DNA of 64,000 nt, taken from positions 3,196,312 to 3,260,311 of the forward strand of contig CM043945.1 of NCBI GenBank assembly GCA_014529385.2, in the 5' to 3' direction. Below the pieces are notes generated by a model. The model worked only from the letters and a program-made list of their open reading frames with translations, had not been told where the DNA came from and made no database searches. Source of the DNA: Adiantum capillus-veneris. Its lineage: Eukaryota > Streptophyta > Polypodiopsida > Polypodiales > Pteridaceae. Shown here piece after piece: positions 8,905-19,850 of this stretch (position 1 is its first letter; the number at the start of each line of letters is the position of its first letter). Position numbers and translations under genes: made by a program.

Positions 8905-9140
8905 CTGTTCGTTTTCAGCAGATGCGAAGCAAGGGCCCAAGAATTCGCATTGCATGAAAGACAGATGCAATCACCTACGCATGCATCTTGAAGTTGCGCC
9001 AATGACTATCACAGTTGTCTATCAATTGCAGTCATCCGGTAGTCTGTTCGTTTTCAGCAAATGTGAAGCAAGGGCCCAAGAATTCGCATTGCATGAAAGA
9101 CAGATGCAATCACCTACGCATGCATCTTGAAGACATGTGG
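8905..9140 (+). repeat. Tandem duplication, period about 139 bp, PPR-derived
   Basis: The unit starting CTGTTCGTTTTCAGCA at 8905 is repeated at 9044. It includes CAAGGGCCCAAGAATTCGCA and ATGCAATCACCTACGCATGC. The latter matches the coding sequence of PPR motifs further right, so the unit is a fragment of PPR repeat fused to the box described at 8594. Confidence 0.8.
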
Positions 9141-9654
9141 CTCTATGTAAGATGTTGACATGGGCTGTTTTCAGCAGGTGAGATGGCGTGCTTGGCACTG
9201 TCTTGGTCGATATGTATTCCAAATGTGGTGCACTTGAGAAAGCACAAAAAGTGTTTGAGGTGCTTCCTATCCAGAATGTCGCCTCTTGGAATGCACTAAC
9301 TATGGGACGTGCGCAACAAGAGCAGGGCCACAAATCTCTAGGGTGTTTTGAGTGGGTGCAAAGCAAGTGTAAGTTCCCAAATTCAGTCACCTATACTTCC
9401 GTCTTGAAGGTCTTGAAGGCATGTAGCTCTGCGCAAGTGCTCGACAAGCTTCCTGTCTGTAGTGTGGACTCTTTGAACGTACTAATTGCAAGATTTTCCC
9501 CACATGGCTGGGCTAGAAATCTCTATTTTGTTTTCGGTGGATACGAAGCGAGGGCTCTCTCGAGATGCATGCATCTTGAAGGCATGTGGTTCTACGGAAG
9601 ATGCTTACATGGGCACAAAAATCCACAATTATATTCTTATTCAGAGGTTGTTAA

Positions 9655-10109
9655 AAATCTACAACATTTCCATCGGATGCAAAGCAAGTGTATCTCCCAA
9701 ATTCAGTCACCTATACTTTCGTCCTGAAGGCTATGCTTACATCTTGAAGGCATGTGGCTCTACACAAGTGCTCGAGGAGCTTCCTGTCCAGAGTGTGGAC
9801 TCTTGGAATGCATTGATTGCAATATTTTCCCCACTCAATATGACTAGAAAGCTCTAGCCCGTTTTCAGAAGATGCAAAGTGAGGGCCTCTCTCTAGATGC
9901 AATCACCTACATATGCAGGTATGAGATGGGAGATGGTTTGACACTCCTCGGATTGACAAGTAGATTTTGTCGGTGGTACTAGCTATAAAAAAGATATTGT
10001 GCTTGGCATTGTCTTTGTCGATATGTATGCAAAGCAAGGGCCTCTCTCCAGATGCAATCACCCACACATGTATCTTGACGGCATGTATCTCTACACAAGA
10101 TGCTGATAT
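9655..10109 (+). repeat. 455-bp segmental duplication, copy A
   Basis: This segment matches 10415-10870 nearly base for base, at an offset of about 760 bp. The shared stretch includes ATCGGATGCAAAGCAAGTGT, CACAAGTGCTCGAGGAGCTT and GATGGGAGATGGTTTGACAC. Confidence 0.9.
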
Positions 10110-10414
10110 ATGGCCAAAAAGCTCTCGGCTGTTTTCATCGGATGCAAAGCAAGGGCCTCTCTCCAGATGCAATTACCCACGAATGTATCTTGAAGGCATG
10201 TGGCTCTACGCAAGATGTTGATATGGGCACAATTATATTGTTAGTCAAAGGCTGTTGAAAACATATGTCGTGCTTGCCATTTCCTTGGGCGATATGTATG
10301 CCAAATATGGAGCGCTTGAGAAAGCACAAAAAGTGCTTGAGGTGCTTCCTATCCGGAATGTCATCTCTTGGAATGCACAGATTGCGGGATGTGCGCAACA
10401 AGAGCAGCACCAAA

Positions 10415-10870
10415 AAATCTACAGCATTTCCATCGGATGCAAAGCAAGTGTATCTCTCCAAATGTAGTCACCTATACTTTCGTCCTGAAGGCTATGCTTA
10501 CATCTTGAAGGCATGTGGCTCTACACAAGTGCTCGAGGAGCTTCCTGTCCAGAGTGTGGACTCTTGGAATGCATTGAATGCAATATTTGCCCTACTCAAT
10601 ATGGCTAGAAATCTCTAGTCCGTTTTCAGAAGATGCAAAGCAAGGGCCTCTCTCTAGATGCAATCACCTACGTATGCAGGTATGAGATGGGAGATGGTTT
10701 GACACTCCTCGAATTGACAAGTAGATTTTTTCGGAGGTACTAGCTATAAAAAAGATATCGTGCTTGGCATTGTCTTTGTCGATATGTATGCAAAGCAAGG
10801 GCCTCTCTCCAGATTCAATCACCCACACATGTATCTTGACGGCATGTGGCTCTATGCAAGATGCTGATAT
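10415..10870 (+). repeat. 455-bp segmental duplication, copy B
   Basis: Second copy of the segment at 9655-10109, with scattered substitutions and small indels. Confidence 0.9.
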
Positions 10871-11640
10871 AGGCACAATTATATTGTTAGTCAGAGGTTG
10901 TTGAAAACAGATGTTGTGCTTGGCATTGCCTTGGTCGATATGTATGCCAAATGAGGGGTAACCTGGCTATGGCAAGAAAGCTCTAGGCTTTTTTTACCAG
11001 ATGCAAAGGAAAGGCCTCTCTCTAATTGCCTGGCATGGGCTGAAATAGTAGGAGCAGCAAGTTTTCCTAAAGGACGCATGCATGAGAATCAAGGAATTTG
11101 CCAATGTGATGACAAGGAACTGCAAGGGAAGTATGCATCATTTTAGCCGCAACACAAGATGCTGCATGGGCACAAAAATTTCGCCTGATATTATTAGTCA
11201 GGGGATATCGATCAAAAACGATTTCGTGCTTGGCAAAGCCTTGGTCGATATGTATGCCAAATGTGGTGCACGTATCACAAGGTGGTCCTAACAGAAATGT
11301 TGCCTCTTGGAATGCACTAAGCACGGGATGTGTGTAACAAGACCAGGGCTAGAAAGTTTAGGTTGTTTTTAGTGGATGCAAAGCATCAAAATGCACTAGT
11401 CACGGGATACGCACAACAAGAACAGGGCCAAAAAGCTCCACACTATTTTTAGCTTCCTATCCGATGCGCTTGAGAAAGCACGATGGAGTTCCCTCTCTAG
11501 AACCATCTTGAAGGCTTTTGGGTCGGCAACAGATGCAATCACAATCACCTACCCAGGCATCTTAAAGGCATGCGGCTCCATGGAAGATGTTGATATGGGC
11601 TTAAAAATTCACATGAACATTGAGCTCGACAAAACTCCAA

Positions 11641-11849
11641 CACTCCTTGTGGTTTTTGGCGAGGTACCCCTCTGAGGCACTACGATCGGTATCCAATTTA
11701 TGTGGAGGTACACCTGTGAACCACGACGATCGGTATCCCAAACACTCTCAGGTAGAAAAATCTAACACGCTTTCATGAAAACTCTCTCTCTCTCGCTCTC
11801 TCTCAGTCGCTCAGTTTCCAATATTTTGTTCGATCTCAATTCACTACAA
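11641..11849. other. Short spacer with a paired 35-bp repeat
   Basis: A GAGGTAC...ACGATCGGTATCC unit occurs twice (about 11660-11695 and 11703-11738). A CT-rich tract follows at about 11780-11810. There is no gene. Confidence 0.5.
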
Positions 11850-12622
11850 ATGTGGCTAACGAAGCAATCTAGTTGATCAATCCCATGCTAGAGAGCATGT
11901 ACTACATGTTTTTCAAAGCTATGAAGAGCAAGGGATTCCCACAGATGAGGAGTTCCAACAAATTCAGAAAAGATTGAAGATTGAACACATGGGCACAGAA
12001 GTTTCAAGAGAGAGCAAAGAGAATAAACCAAGATTTTTCATTGATCTCTGGAAAGAGGACATTTTTGACGATGATGAAATCGCTAAGGTAAAATGGTAAA
12101 CTATAATTTTTGAAAGCACATTATTTAGTGCATTGAAATTTGAGTGAAACTTCATTTCTATTAACTGATTTGAGGGGTTTTTTTCACAGATTGATACGTA
12201 GATCCTGACAAGTTTCTAGGAAGAGGGAAGGGCTCTAGGCCTTTAGATCTAAAGAGGGATCAAAGGTTGGGCCATTACATTGGAAATCTCAACAAGGAGA
12301 CAATAGCTATCTACCATAGGAAGCTTTTTCAATCACCCACTCTCCCCATACTTGCACTAGTGGCTCTGTCGAGGGTGGTAGGTTCACTCATATCCAATAA
12401 GAGTTGGAGTGGACAAAATCATACTTCTTGAGAAGCAATAAGCCACTAGAGTTTTTGGACTTGCTCCAAGATTTATGGGCTCAAGAAGTGCATACTTTGG
12501 CCATTTATATCCTTGCCTTTTCTGGTGACTTGAAGCAGTTGCAGGGTTACAAGGAGCATGAGTACTTGAAGTGGAGGGGGAGAAATGAAAAGCCTAATGT
12601 TGGCTCAAGCAGCCGGAATTGA
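11850..12622 (+). pseudogene. Unrecognised gene remnant, probably with one intron
   Basis: Exon-like coding (QSYEEQGIPTDEEFQQIQKR, then KENKPRFFIDLWKEDIFDDD) ends at AAG|GTAAAA (donor at 12088). A T-rich acceptor TTTTTTTCACAG ends at 12189. It is followed by a second coding stretch (PDKFLGRGKGSRPLDLKRDQ, RLGHYIGNLNKETIAIYHRK) that hits a stop near 12425, while another frame continues to 12622 (LEFLDLLQDLWAQEV). The reading phases do not join cleanly across the intron, so the copy looks decayed. I do not recognise the family. It converges with the minus-strand gene that ends at about 12631. Confidence 0.4.
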
Positions 12623-12630
12623 TTCTTTTA

Positions 12631-14655
12631 TTATTCCTCATTTGATTCCTTGCCTCTCTCTAGTGAAAAACCACTGTAAAAACTTTTCACTACAGATGAT
12701 CTATTGTATGCATCCTTCCTTTTTTGTATACTCCTCTGTATAGTTATATTACGAAATTGTCTAATATTTTGTAGTCTCCTGTGATCTTGTTTTGTGACAC
12801 ACTTGTCTGTAAAACCACTGGAATACTTCAAGCAAGCTATTAGCTTTTTGAGCTCCTCCACCATGTCTAGTGTGTTTGAAAAACTTGGTTCTTGCTTGAT
12901 AGTGGGACTTCTCCATACCTTGAGTAGACCAAATTGACCATATTTCTTTATAAACCAAGGAGTGTGATTGTAGATAATGTGTTGCACAAAAAAAAGATAA
13001 CTTCTTTAGCAACTTATGAAAGTATTAAAGCAAATTAGTAGAATCAAAATTCATAATTATTGCCATGTAGTGTGTGAAGTGCTCTGAGCTCCAAGCACTT
13101 GTCATAGCTTTCTTGAATCTATTCGACTCTTTCTTAAAGTTGAAGAGATTATTCTTTCCTTGATGAATTTTATCACAATAAGAAAAGACTGCATCGAGGG
13201 CTTCCCACACTTTTGCCCTGTCATTTCGTGCTCTACCATCAACTCCATGGTCATTCACAACATTGTGTAGAGCCTTCCATTGGTTGTACTAGACTTTAGA
13301 TGAACCTCTATCCAACTTTCCATGAAATCTCAAGAATGTTCAGGCTTTTATCCCACCAATGGAAGCTCTCCTAGGGACATTATTTCCACCAGATGAACTC
13401 TTGGGGTTTGACTTAATCACAACATTCCCCTTGGGGTTTGACTTAATCACAACATTCCCCCCATGAAGTCCAATATCAGACAATATCCTCTCAATACTTT
13501 TTATTTCAGTTTCTCTGGTGGCTGATAAAGGTTGTGGTTTCCATGCAAACCCTATGTAGAGGTGTACAATCTTTTCAATGATTCTACACAGTGCATGTAG
13601 TGTGCAAAGGTAGACGTTTGAAAGGGGAATATCTAAAACAGCTTGAAAGTTTGGATCTTTAGAGTATTTATATGGGGCTTTGTTCCAATTAGCAGGATTC
13701 ATCTCCTTTGTTGCACCCATGCACTAGATACAAGGGCTTTTGGAATTGGCACCCCTTGACACATTGTACATATACTTTAGTGTCTTTTGGTCCCCCCCAT
13801 GTTCCATTCCACCTTGTGCCTACCAAAGCCCTCAACATCTAGCTCCTCCCCAACCTGTTGAGCTTTGATTATACCAGGGATACTAGTGTTGTGGAATACC
13901 CAATTCAACACATCAAAATCTTCACTATCAACCTCAAAAGCACCCAACCACCAAATGTTTTTCTCTGACTGCACACTAAAATTTTTAGGGTTTTTTTCCC
14001 TCTCTGTGGTATGAAGAGCTCTATTCATGAGGGTTATTGATACTCTCTCAAGCTTTCTACCCTTTACAATTTCACTCTTATCTAATTTGATGACAAAAAA
14101 GGCTTGCTCATTCGTCTCAATATGTTGAAGATAATTGAATTTAATCATAGCCCTATGCAAGGTTCTCAAGTCAAAGAGCAGATTATTGAAACGCTTAAAC
14201 TTGATGTCTTTCTTCTTACCAAGATATATGTCATTGATGTGGAAAGGCTCTCCAAGCATCTCCATGACCTTGGAATTAATTTTGAGCTTGGCATGTTGAA
14301 AAACTGATTTCTTTGGAAGCAAGGACCCCTTCACTCTTGACTGCTTCACGTTTCTATTGATGAGTTTGAATAGCTTTCCGTAATCTATCCTACTCATTCC
14401 AACTTTTTCCAAAGTGCTTTAAACTTCATCTTTGTCCAAAGTAGATCTTTGAAAAAATCTATTGATGCATTTCTGTCTAGCAACCCTAAATATCCTTTCA
14501 TTCAATAGGTTTCCAACAACAACATGTGGAATCACTTCACAAAATGATTGTGATGCACCTCTCATGTTTCCTTGTGAGCAGTTTGGCTGAACTAAGGACC
14601 TAGGGTAAATACAAAGAGAGACTATAGCACCCAAAGATACCAACTTGCAAAACAA
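12631..14655 (-). pseudogene. Unrecognised minus-strand gene or transposon gene, broken
   Basis: Four consecutive minus-strand frames look coding. 13777-14412 (211 aa) begins MEKVGMSRIDYGKLFKLINR and includes FNNLLFDLRTLHRAMIKFNY and WWLGAFEVDSEDFDVLNWVF. 13340-13720 contains PYKYSKDPNFQAVLDIPL, a Cys/His stretch CTLHALCRIIEKIVHLYI and GLHGGNVVIKSNPK. 13025-13258 contains NDRAKVWEALDAVFSYCDKI. 12631-12987 closes the block. The CTLHALCRI(I)EK stretch reminds me of multicopy plant proteins of unknown function, possibly transposon-derived, but I cannot name the family. A 31-bp tandem duplication inserts a repeat of GNVVIKSNPK near 13400-13460. Confidence 0.45.
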
Positions 14656-14936
14656 ATATCAGTTTGAAAAAAAAAACAATTTTACCTCACTACTTTGATT
14701 CTTTTGCTATAGCATCCACCTCCTTGCTTGAGACTCTGAATATTCTTCAACTTTATTTGTCTTTGTCTAAGTCCAAGCTATGTACTCTTTCTTCTGACTA
14801 TATTCAATAATGATGGGAGGTTCTTTGCCTTCTCGTTGCTTTCTTGAAGCTAATGATTAAGGGAATCCTTGAACTGTAGTAGCAAATAGTTTTCCAGCTT
14901 AAGAATGTCCTTCTGCTGCAAGGTTTTTCATTTAGC
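14656..14936. other. AT-rich spacer
   Basis: No ORF or repeat that I can support. It could be intron or upstream sequence of the minus-strand frames to its left. Confidence 0.4.
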
Positions 14937-15178
14937 CTAATAGCCCTTTCATACCATCTCTTACAAATTTATCAATGAAGAACAATTGAAGAATAGTGGG
15001 GTGCATTTGATGATGGGGTCGATGGGATACAATACAATCTATCATTTGTCCATATAGCCTAATAGCCCTTTCATACCATCTCTTACAAATTTTATCAATG
15101 AAGAAAAATTGAAGAATAGTGGGGTGCATTTGATGATGGGGTCGATGGGATACAATCTACCATTTGTCCATAGATCAG
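14937..15178. repeat. Tandem duplication, period 121 bp
   Basis: The unit starting CCTAATAGCCCTTTCATACC at 14937 is repeated at 15058. Both units include GAAGAATAGTGGGGTGCATT and GGGGTCGATGGGATACAAT. Confidence 0.9.
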
Positions 15179-15479
15179 GCTTCTTGGTGGGTGCTTTCTT
15201 AGAAAATGACTTATTCAGAGAAAAAATTATATTACTCTGGATGTTGAGTGTGTTGACATCCTCAAAGATTGGCAAAGAGAGATCAATGACCGTATTATTC
15301 TTGCATCCTTGAGATTTGCCTAATCATCAACATTCTATATGTGTTTTTGTAGATTGTTCATAATTAAAAATTGTTCTTTGAATCTCTTTGTAGATTATTG
15401 ATGCATGACCATGAGTTAAATGTCCTTCTCTCTCCCTACCATGAGAGGTATGTTCTAGTGCTACCCTAAGTCATTTTCA

Positions 15480-16080
15480 AATTTTCATATTGGAGGCTTT
15501 TGACAATGTCCAATGGTCTTTTCATAGATCTCACTAGAGTCTTATAGCATTGATATCACTAATAAAACATGTTTCATATTGAAATCTCTTGAGGGCCACC
15601 GTGGAAGGGCTAGGCTATAAGTGTAATTGTCCAATACTTTAGCCAGTGCTCCCACTTTCAATTTTGTAACAATGCTTTGGATCTTTCTAAATAGGGCTAC
15701 CTTAAGGCTGATAGAGGCAATTGAGCAATTTCCTCCTATTGCAAAGTTCATGGATGACATACAAATCTTTAATGTGAAGGTATGGTACTATTAGGTTGTA
15801 AGTAAAAATTAAATGTGAAGGTATGGTACTATTAGGTTGTAAGTAAAAATTAAATTAAATGACGAGAAGCCAAAGAAGGAAGACAAGCCCAAGGAGGTTC
15901 TAAATTAGGAAAAGAAGCCTATTGCTCCAAGAAAGAGCCCCAGAAATGCATAAACACATGCCAAAGAGGAGAAAAAGAAGCAAGAGCCAAAAACACCAAG
16001 GAAAACAAAGGAAGCTAGCACAAGAAAGAGTCCTAGGACTCCTAGAACCCCCAAAAGTGTTTTGTGTTGACATGCTCTCT
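15480..16080 (+). pseudogene. Unrecognised plus-strand gene remnant with Lys/Pro-rich tail
   Basis: A stretch reading NRATLRLIEAIEQFPPIAKF then MDDIQIFNVK ends at a donor-like AAG|GTATGG near 15780. After a short intron-like gap, a very basic tail follows (KPKKEDKPKE, then KEEKKKQEPKTPRKTK and RKSPRTPRTPK) ending at TGA near 16070. The tail has two in-frame stops. It resembles the C-terminus of a chromatin or DNA-binding protein only in composition. A 43-bp tandem duplication covers the exon-intron boundary at 15769-15855. Confidence 0.35.
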
Positions 16081-16211
16081 ACTTGAGAACATTGCATACT
16101 CGCTACTTGAGAGAATTCTGTAAAGAGAAAACACTACATACTCATATTTTTTTGTAAAGAGAAAACATTACAAATGCTCTCTTTGAGAGTATGATATAAA
16201 TTTTACAACTT

Positions 16212-16529
16212 TCATTGGCTCCATTTCTCGTGTAGCTCCCAATAAAGTTTTTCATTTTTTGTTGCAATTGTGGTGGCAGCCCTTGCATTTGTCTCTGCAT
16301 GTTTTTCAGAGTCCAATTGTGTTGACAGTAACATGTTAAGGTCCAATCCATAATCCATGCCACCTTCCAACCCTACCCAAGAAGGGCCTAGGAAATCATC
16401 CAACCATGGTGGGCGTTCTTTCAAGTAAGTGGAGTTAGTGAAAACTGGCTCAAGGTCTTCCTTCTCTTCCACCTCTTCCTTCTCCTGTTCATGGGCTTTT
16501 CTCCCTTTTCTCTTCTCCTTCTTGCTCAT
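16212..16529 (-). CDS. Hypothetical protein with basic N-terminus, possible first exon
   Basis: The open frame on the minus strand extends to 16613, but the likely start is the ATG at 16529 (MSKKEKRKGRKAHEQEKEEV), about 100 bp downstream of a TATA box at 16631-16640. The N-terminus is lysine- and glutamate-rich. The middle reads KERPPWLDDFLGPSWVGLEG and the end QLDSEKHAETNARAATTIAT then WELHEKWSQ and a stop. No domain is recognised. It may be exon 1 of the minus-strand gene whose later parts lie at 12631-14655. That link is inference from strand and order only. Confidence 0.45.
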   Translation of the reverse strand: MSKKEKRKGRKAHEQEKEEVEEKEDLEPVFTNSTYLKERPPWLDDFLGPSWVGLEGGMDYGLDLNMLLSTQLDSEKHAETNARAATTIATKNEKLYWELHEKWSQ

Positions 16530-16630
16530 AGGAAATGAAGAAGTGGAGCAAGAATCCTTACCGATATCTCTTGACCTATTTCTCACAGAGAGGAAGAGGA
16601 GAAAGTGTGACAAACCTAAACCGGGTTGGC

Positions 16631-16640
16631 CTATTTATAG
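16631..16640 (-). promoter_or_regulatory. TATA box
   Basis: CTATAAATAG on the minus strand matches the plant TATA consensus. It sits about 100 bp upstream of the proposed start at 16529. Confidence 0.55.
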
Positions 16641-17302
16641 TGTTGTGGAGGCATACAATATTGATGACATTGGCATTAAACAAAATAATTCATCTAAATA
16701 ATAAAAAACAAATTAGACATAAAACAAGACATCTATCAAACAAGATAAGACATCTGAACCAAAATGTCATTTGTCGTTGATATAAAAATGTACAAAATGT
16801 CAGTTTGCTACAAGAAGAGACAACCAGCATTTGTACAAAATGCCAGTTTGATACAATTTGCATAGGATTTAGCTTGGAAGCAGATGTACTATTCCTTCAG
16901 GTGCTTCTTGCCATAAAACTTTATTCTCAATCCTCCTCGAGACCTGCAATCCATATTGAAAAATAGAAAAAGTAAGAATAGGTCACACAAGAAATTCTGA
17001 TGGTGTACGGCTCAAGATGAGTGATTAGTGAGTGCTCAAGGTTCCTTTTATAGATTCTTTAGCCATCTGCCCTATCTACATTCCAACGAGGGTAAATGAA
17101 AATTCGCTAAATAATAATATGCACTTTAAGAGGTGGTTCACGCGTAGTAAATGCCTAAGTGCTAAAATGTGGTCATGTGCAAGAGAGGGTATGCAACTAT
17201 GACCGGCGTGGACATGCACATTCTGCAACTATGACCGAGGCTCACAAAGTGCTAGGCTAGGTCCTAAGATAAGAATCATGCTAGAGTGTAGCAGAAGCAT
17301 GT
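16641..17302. other. Spacer with short repeats
   Basis: TGTACAAAATG(T/C)CAGTTTG(C/A)TACAA occurs twice (about 16789 and 16834). A minus-strand exon-like end (GGLRIKFYGKKHLKE and a stop) lies near 16890-16950, preceded by an acceptor-like TTGCAG. Otherwise nothing. Confidence 0.35.
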
Positions 17303-18210
17303 TCACGTAGCGGAAGTGAAGTGCGCATGTGACACTTTGCAAAGAAATCCACAAAGATAGTGATGGGCATAAAACATTGAAACTCCGCTCAACTTGCTTG
17401 CAATGTTGGCCTTTAGACATTTCTGGATCTCATAAAAGATTTTGCACCTATAGCTTTCACTTGTTACTGAGCTTGGTAATGGCCACTCTTCACTTCTGAA
17501 ACTAGGCAGTGCAACTTGGAGACAGTTCCCCAATCCTTCATAGATTTTGGTGGGACATAAAAATGATCATGAAAGAATATTTGTTTTTTCCCAGAGAACT
17601 ATGTGTTCTCTTTTTGTAAATCTCTTCACCAATGGATCGATGTCACACATCTAAATATCTCTGACACACTCCACTGGTTGCCATTCCTCTATGCTTGAGG
17701 GATACATGTCTATAATGAGAATAGTAGAGAGTCACAAACCAAAATCATAGCAATCATGTAAAGAACCACAAACATAGTAGTGAACCACAAACCAAAATTA
17801 TAACAATCAAGTACAAAAGATAATCTATTGTGTACATTTGAACAACAAACAAAAAGAGAACCAACCACAAACAAGAAGAGAAGTGTGAAACACTTATAGT
17901 TTGCTCTGTGCAAAGGAAGATTTGAGCTTTTGGATTGTAAGTGAATCTCCTTGTGCATGTAAACATGTTGCACCAAAACCTCTTTCATTGTCTTCTTGGC
18001 TCCAACAAGACGGAAGTCTTTCACTCTCCCTTTCCATCATGACAAGAATTGGTTCTTAGATTAGGCTTTTCTTTTCTTGTTCTCTTGCATTATAATCCAA
18101 CTATCCTTGGTTATAGATATTGGGATCCATTGATTGTGCTCATCTAATGAAGCATACGTGGTGATGGATTCAATGGATTTGCTAGGGCATTTGGATTGGG
18201 TGGACTCCAT
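17303..18210 (-). pseudogene. Unrecognised minus-strand coding remnants
   Basis: Three separated frames look coding rather than random. 18061-18210 (MESTQSKCPSKSIESITTYA, ending ENKKRKA and a stop) has a plausible start. 17880-18024 reads KDFRLVGAKKTMKEVLVQHV and HKEIHLQSKSSNLPLH. 17303-17533 reads LPSFRSEEWPLPSSVTSESY and ANIASKLSGVSMFYAHHY. They lack continuity, so this is a decayed gene or transposon ORF. I do not recognise it. Confidence 0.3.
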
Positions 18211-18498
18211 TGCTTAAGGAGAATAGGATGCACAACAGATGAGGGTGAAGAGAGGATCGTAGGAAGAGAAGGGAAGAGGAGGCCATGAGACAAAGAGGGC
18301 TTGGAAGAGGAGGGAAAAGAAGATTGTGAGAAGATTCAAAAATTCTTTGGGGTCAGTGAAAGAGACCTTTTTGAGTAAAAGGCACATGTACTTGAAAGTT
18401 ACCTCAGATTGTTTCTCAAAGGAAATTCATTTTAGAAAATCAAATGCAATTTCCAAAAAGGATATTCCGTAACAAAAGCCCTCCCCTCATTGGCTTAG

Positions 18499-18537
<39 letters not shown>

Positions 18538-18559
18538 AATGTTAAAAGGAAAAAAAGAG
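18211..18559. other. Purine-rich spacer and (CT)n tract
   Basis: AG-rich sequence at 18240-18330 and a (CT)n tract at about 18502-18537. There is no gene. Confidence 0.6.
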
Positions 18560-19370
18560 ACCTCAAACTTGTCCTAATGGAGCATGGGGCAAAGTATGAG
18601 ACTAGGAAGTCCTTATGATATTCTTTGATGGAGGATCCAAGACCAACTTCATCTCACCTAATTGGCGACTTGGAATAACATTTGAAGAAATGGGACCACC
18701 AATGGAGGCGGTTTTAGTGGCATTGGGCTTGATGTCACCATTACATGTGTAATAGACAAACTTTGTTGCATTTCCAAGGGTGTTTAAGGCACGAGGACTT
18801 TTATATCATGACTCTAGAGGGGTGTGATGTACTCTTGGGGATCCCTTGAACGGTGTCGTGGTCGTTTATTGGGCAAGAAAAGCCCACATTGAAGATTCAG
18901 AAAGGCAAGAAGCCATCCCTAATGTAAAACTAAAGGCAAATCGATCCCACTTGTATAGGTTTTTACCATGTCCAAATTAATGAAATCCAATCTTTTTGTT
19001 TACTCGTTCTATTTGAAAGAACTAGACAAACATAACAAGTCAAATTTTTCAGACTTAAAACAAGAACGATAATAATTTTTGCAAGCTCATGCGGACTGTT
19101 TCTTTGAGGGTTTGCTTGGAGAGATACCTCTCTTGAGAGACATGAAGATCACACGATTGATCTCATACGTGGTAGTTCACCACCAAACCGGCCACCTTAC
19201 ACAGTACACACAACACATAACAAGAAAATCATGAACCAAGTAAAGGAACTTCTTGAAAAGGGTCTAATACAACCCAATGCATCACCTTTTTTTCACCAGT
19301 GCTTCTAGTCTTACAGAAGGATGGATCCTGGAGGATGTGCATTGTGTTACAAGCTTGGACACTCCTTGAA
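18560..19370 (+). pseudogene. Ty3/gypsy fragment: retropepsin to start of RT
   Basis: The retropepsin appears as FFDGGSKTNFISPNWRLGI (the usual D-T/S-G active site altered to D-G-G-S) and then DFYIMTLEGCDVLLGIP, the conserved C-terminal half, followed by a TGA. The start of RT follows after stops: IDLIRGSSPPNRPPY, then IMNQVKELLEKGLIQPNASP and QKDGSWRMC. It ends where an A/G microsatellite and a reversed LTR begin. The RT palm and all later domains are absent. Confidence 0.75.
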
Positions 19371-19426
19371 GTGGAAAATCAATAGCAACACACAAACAAA
19401 AAATTCAAACTCACTGAACTTTATGC

Positions 19427-19428
<2 letters not shown>

Positions 19429-19481
<53 letters not shown>
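19429..19481. repeat. (GA)n microsatellite at the U5 end of a reversed LTR
   Basis: About 26 GA units adjoin the LTR end. On the LTR strand this is (CT)n at the same position where the copy at 1368-1880 has a short CTCTCTCT tract. Confidence 0.9.
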
Positions 19482-19485
<4 letters not shown>

Positions 19486-19850
19486 TGGCGGAGTTCCACG
19501 CCCAGAAACACTAGCCCCAAAGACTGGCACCCCTTTCAGTATTTCTTTATTATTGCTCACAACAAAGTACAACTCCCGAAAGTTCTTTTCTCTCATACTC
19601 TAGTCCAGATGCTCTGCAGAGTGAGGCCCGAGGGGCTCTTATAAACATTACAAGGGATGCACAAAAGAAAAGCCCCAAAATCACTTTTCTCAAAATCATT
19701 AAACCTTAAAAGCTAGGATTAAAGTTGCCTTCGCATTTTGTGGAAATCCGTATGGCCTGCCACGTTATCAGCGTAAAATGCGGACGTCCGTAAAACTATT
19801 ACATCATCAACGCGATTTACAAAAAACTTCTTTAGAGTTTGAGCTTTGGG
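19482..19850 (-). mobile_element. Gypsy LTR copy (family L1), reversed
   Basis: On the minus strand this matches the LTRs at 1368-1880 and 4648-5173: AATAAAGAAATACTGAAAGG, GTCTTTGGGGCTAGTGTTTC and GGAACTCCGCCATGCCATC in the same order, plus GATAACGTGGCAGGCCATAC in U3. The right boundary is uncertain. Confidence 0.7.

Larger units (their letters stand above)
9141..11640 (+). pseudogene. Decayed PPR (pentatricopeptide repeat) gene cluster
   Basis: Multiple broken frames carry plant PPR signatures: LGTVLVDMYSKCGALEKAQK (9188 onward), FEVLPIQNVASWNAL, VTYTSVLKVLKACSS, then a second set near 10265-10400 (GDMYAKYGALEKAQKVLEVL and RNVISWNAQIAGCAQQEQ), and a third near 11230 (GKALVDMYAKCGA). PPR proteins of this type bind organellar RNA in plants. 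Here the motifs are out of order, separated by stops and internally duplicated (9655-10109 copied at 10415-10870). It cannot encode a full protein; no E or DYW domain is visible. The repeated phrase AAGCAAGGGCCTCTCTCCAG corresponds to the QSKGLSPDA region of a PPR motif. Confidence 0.85.

Noticed and set aside
9022-10461. Several 80-120 codon minus-strand ORFs across the PPR region
   Set aside because: They are antisense to the PPR motifs; the plus strand carries the recognisable repeats.
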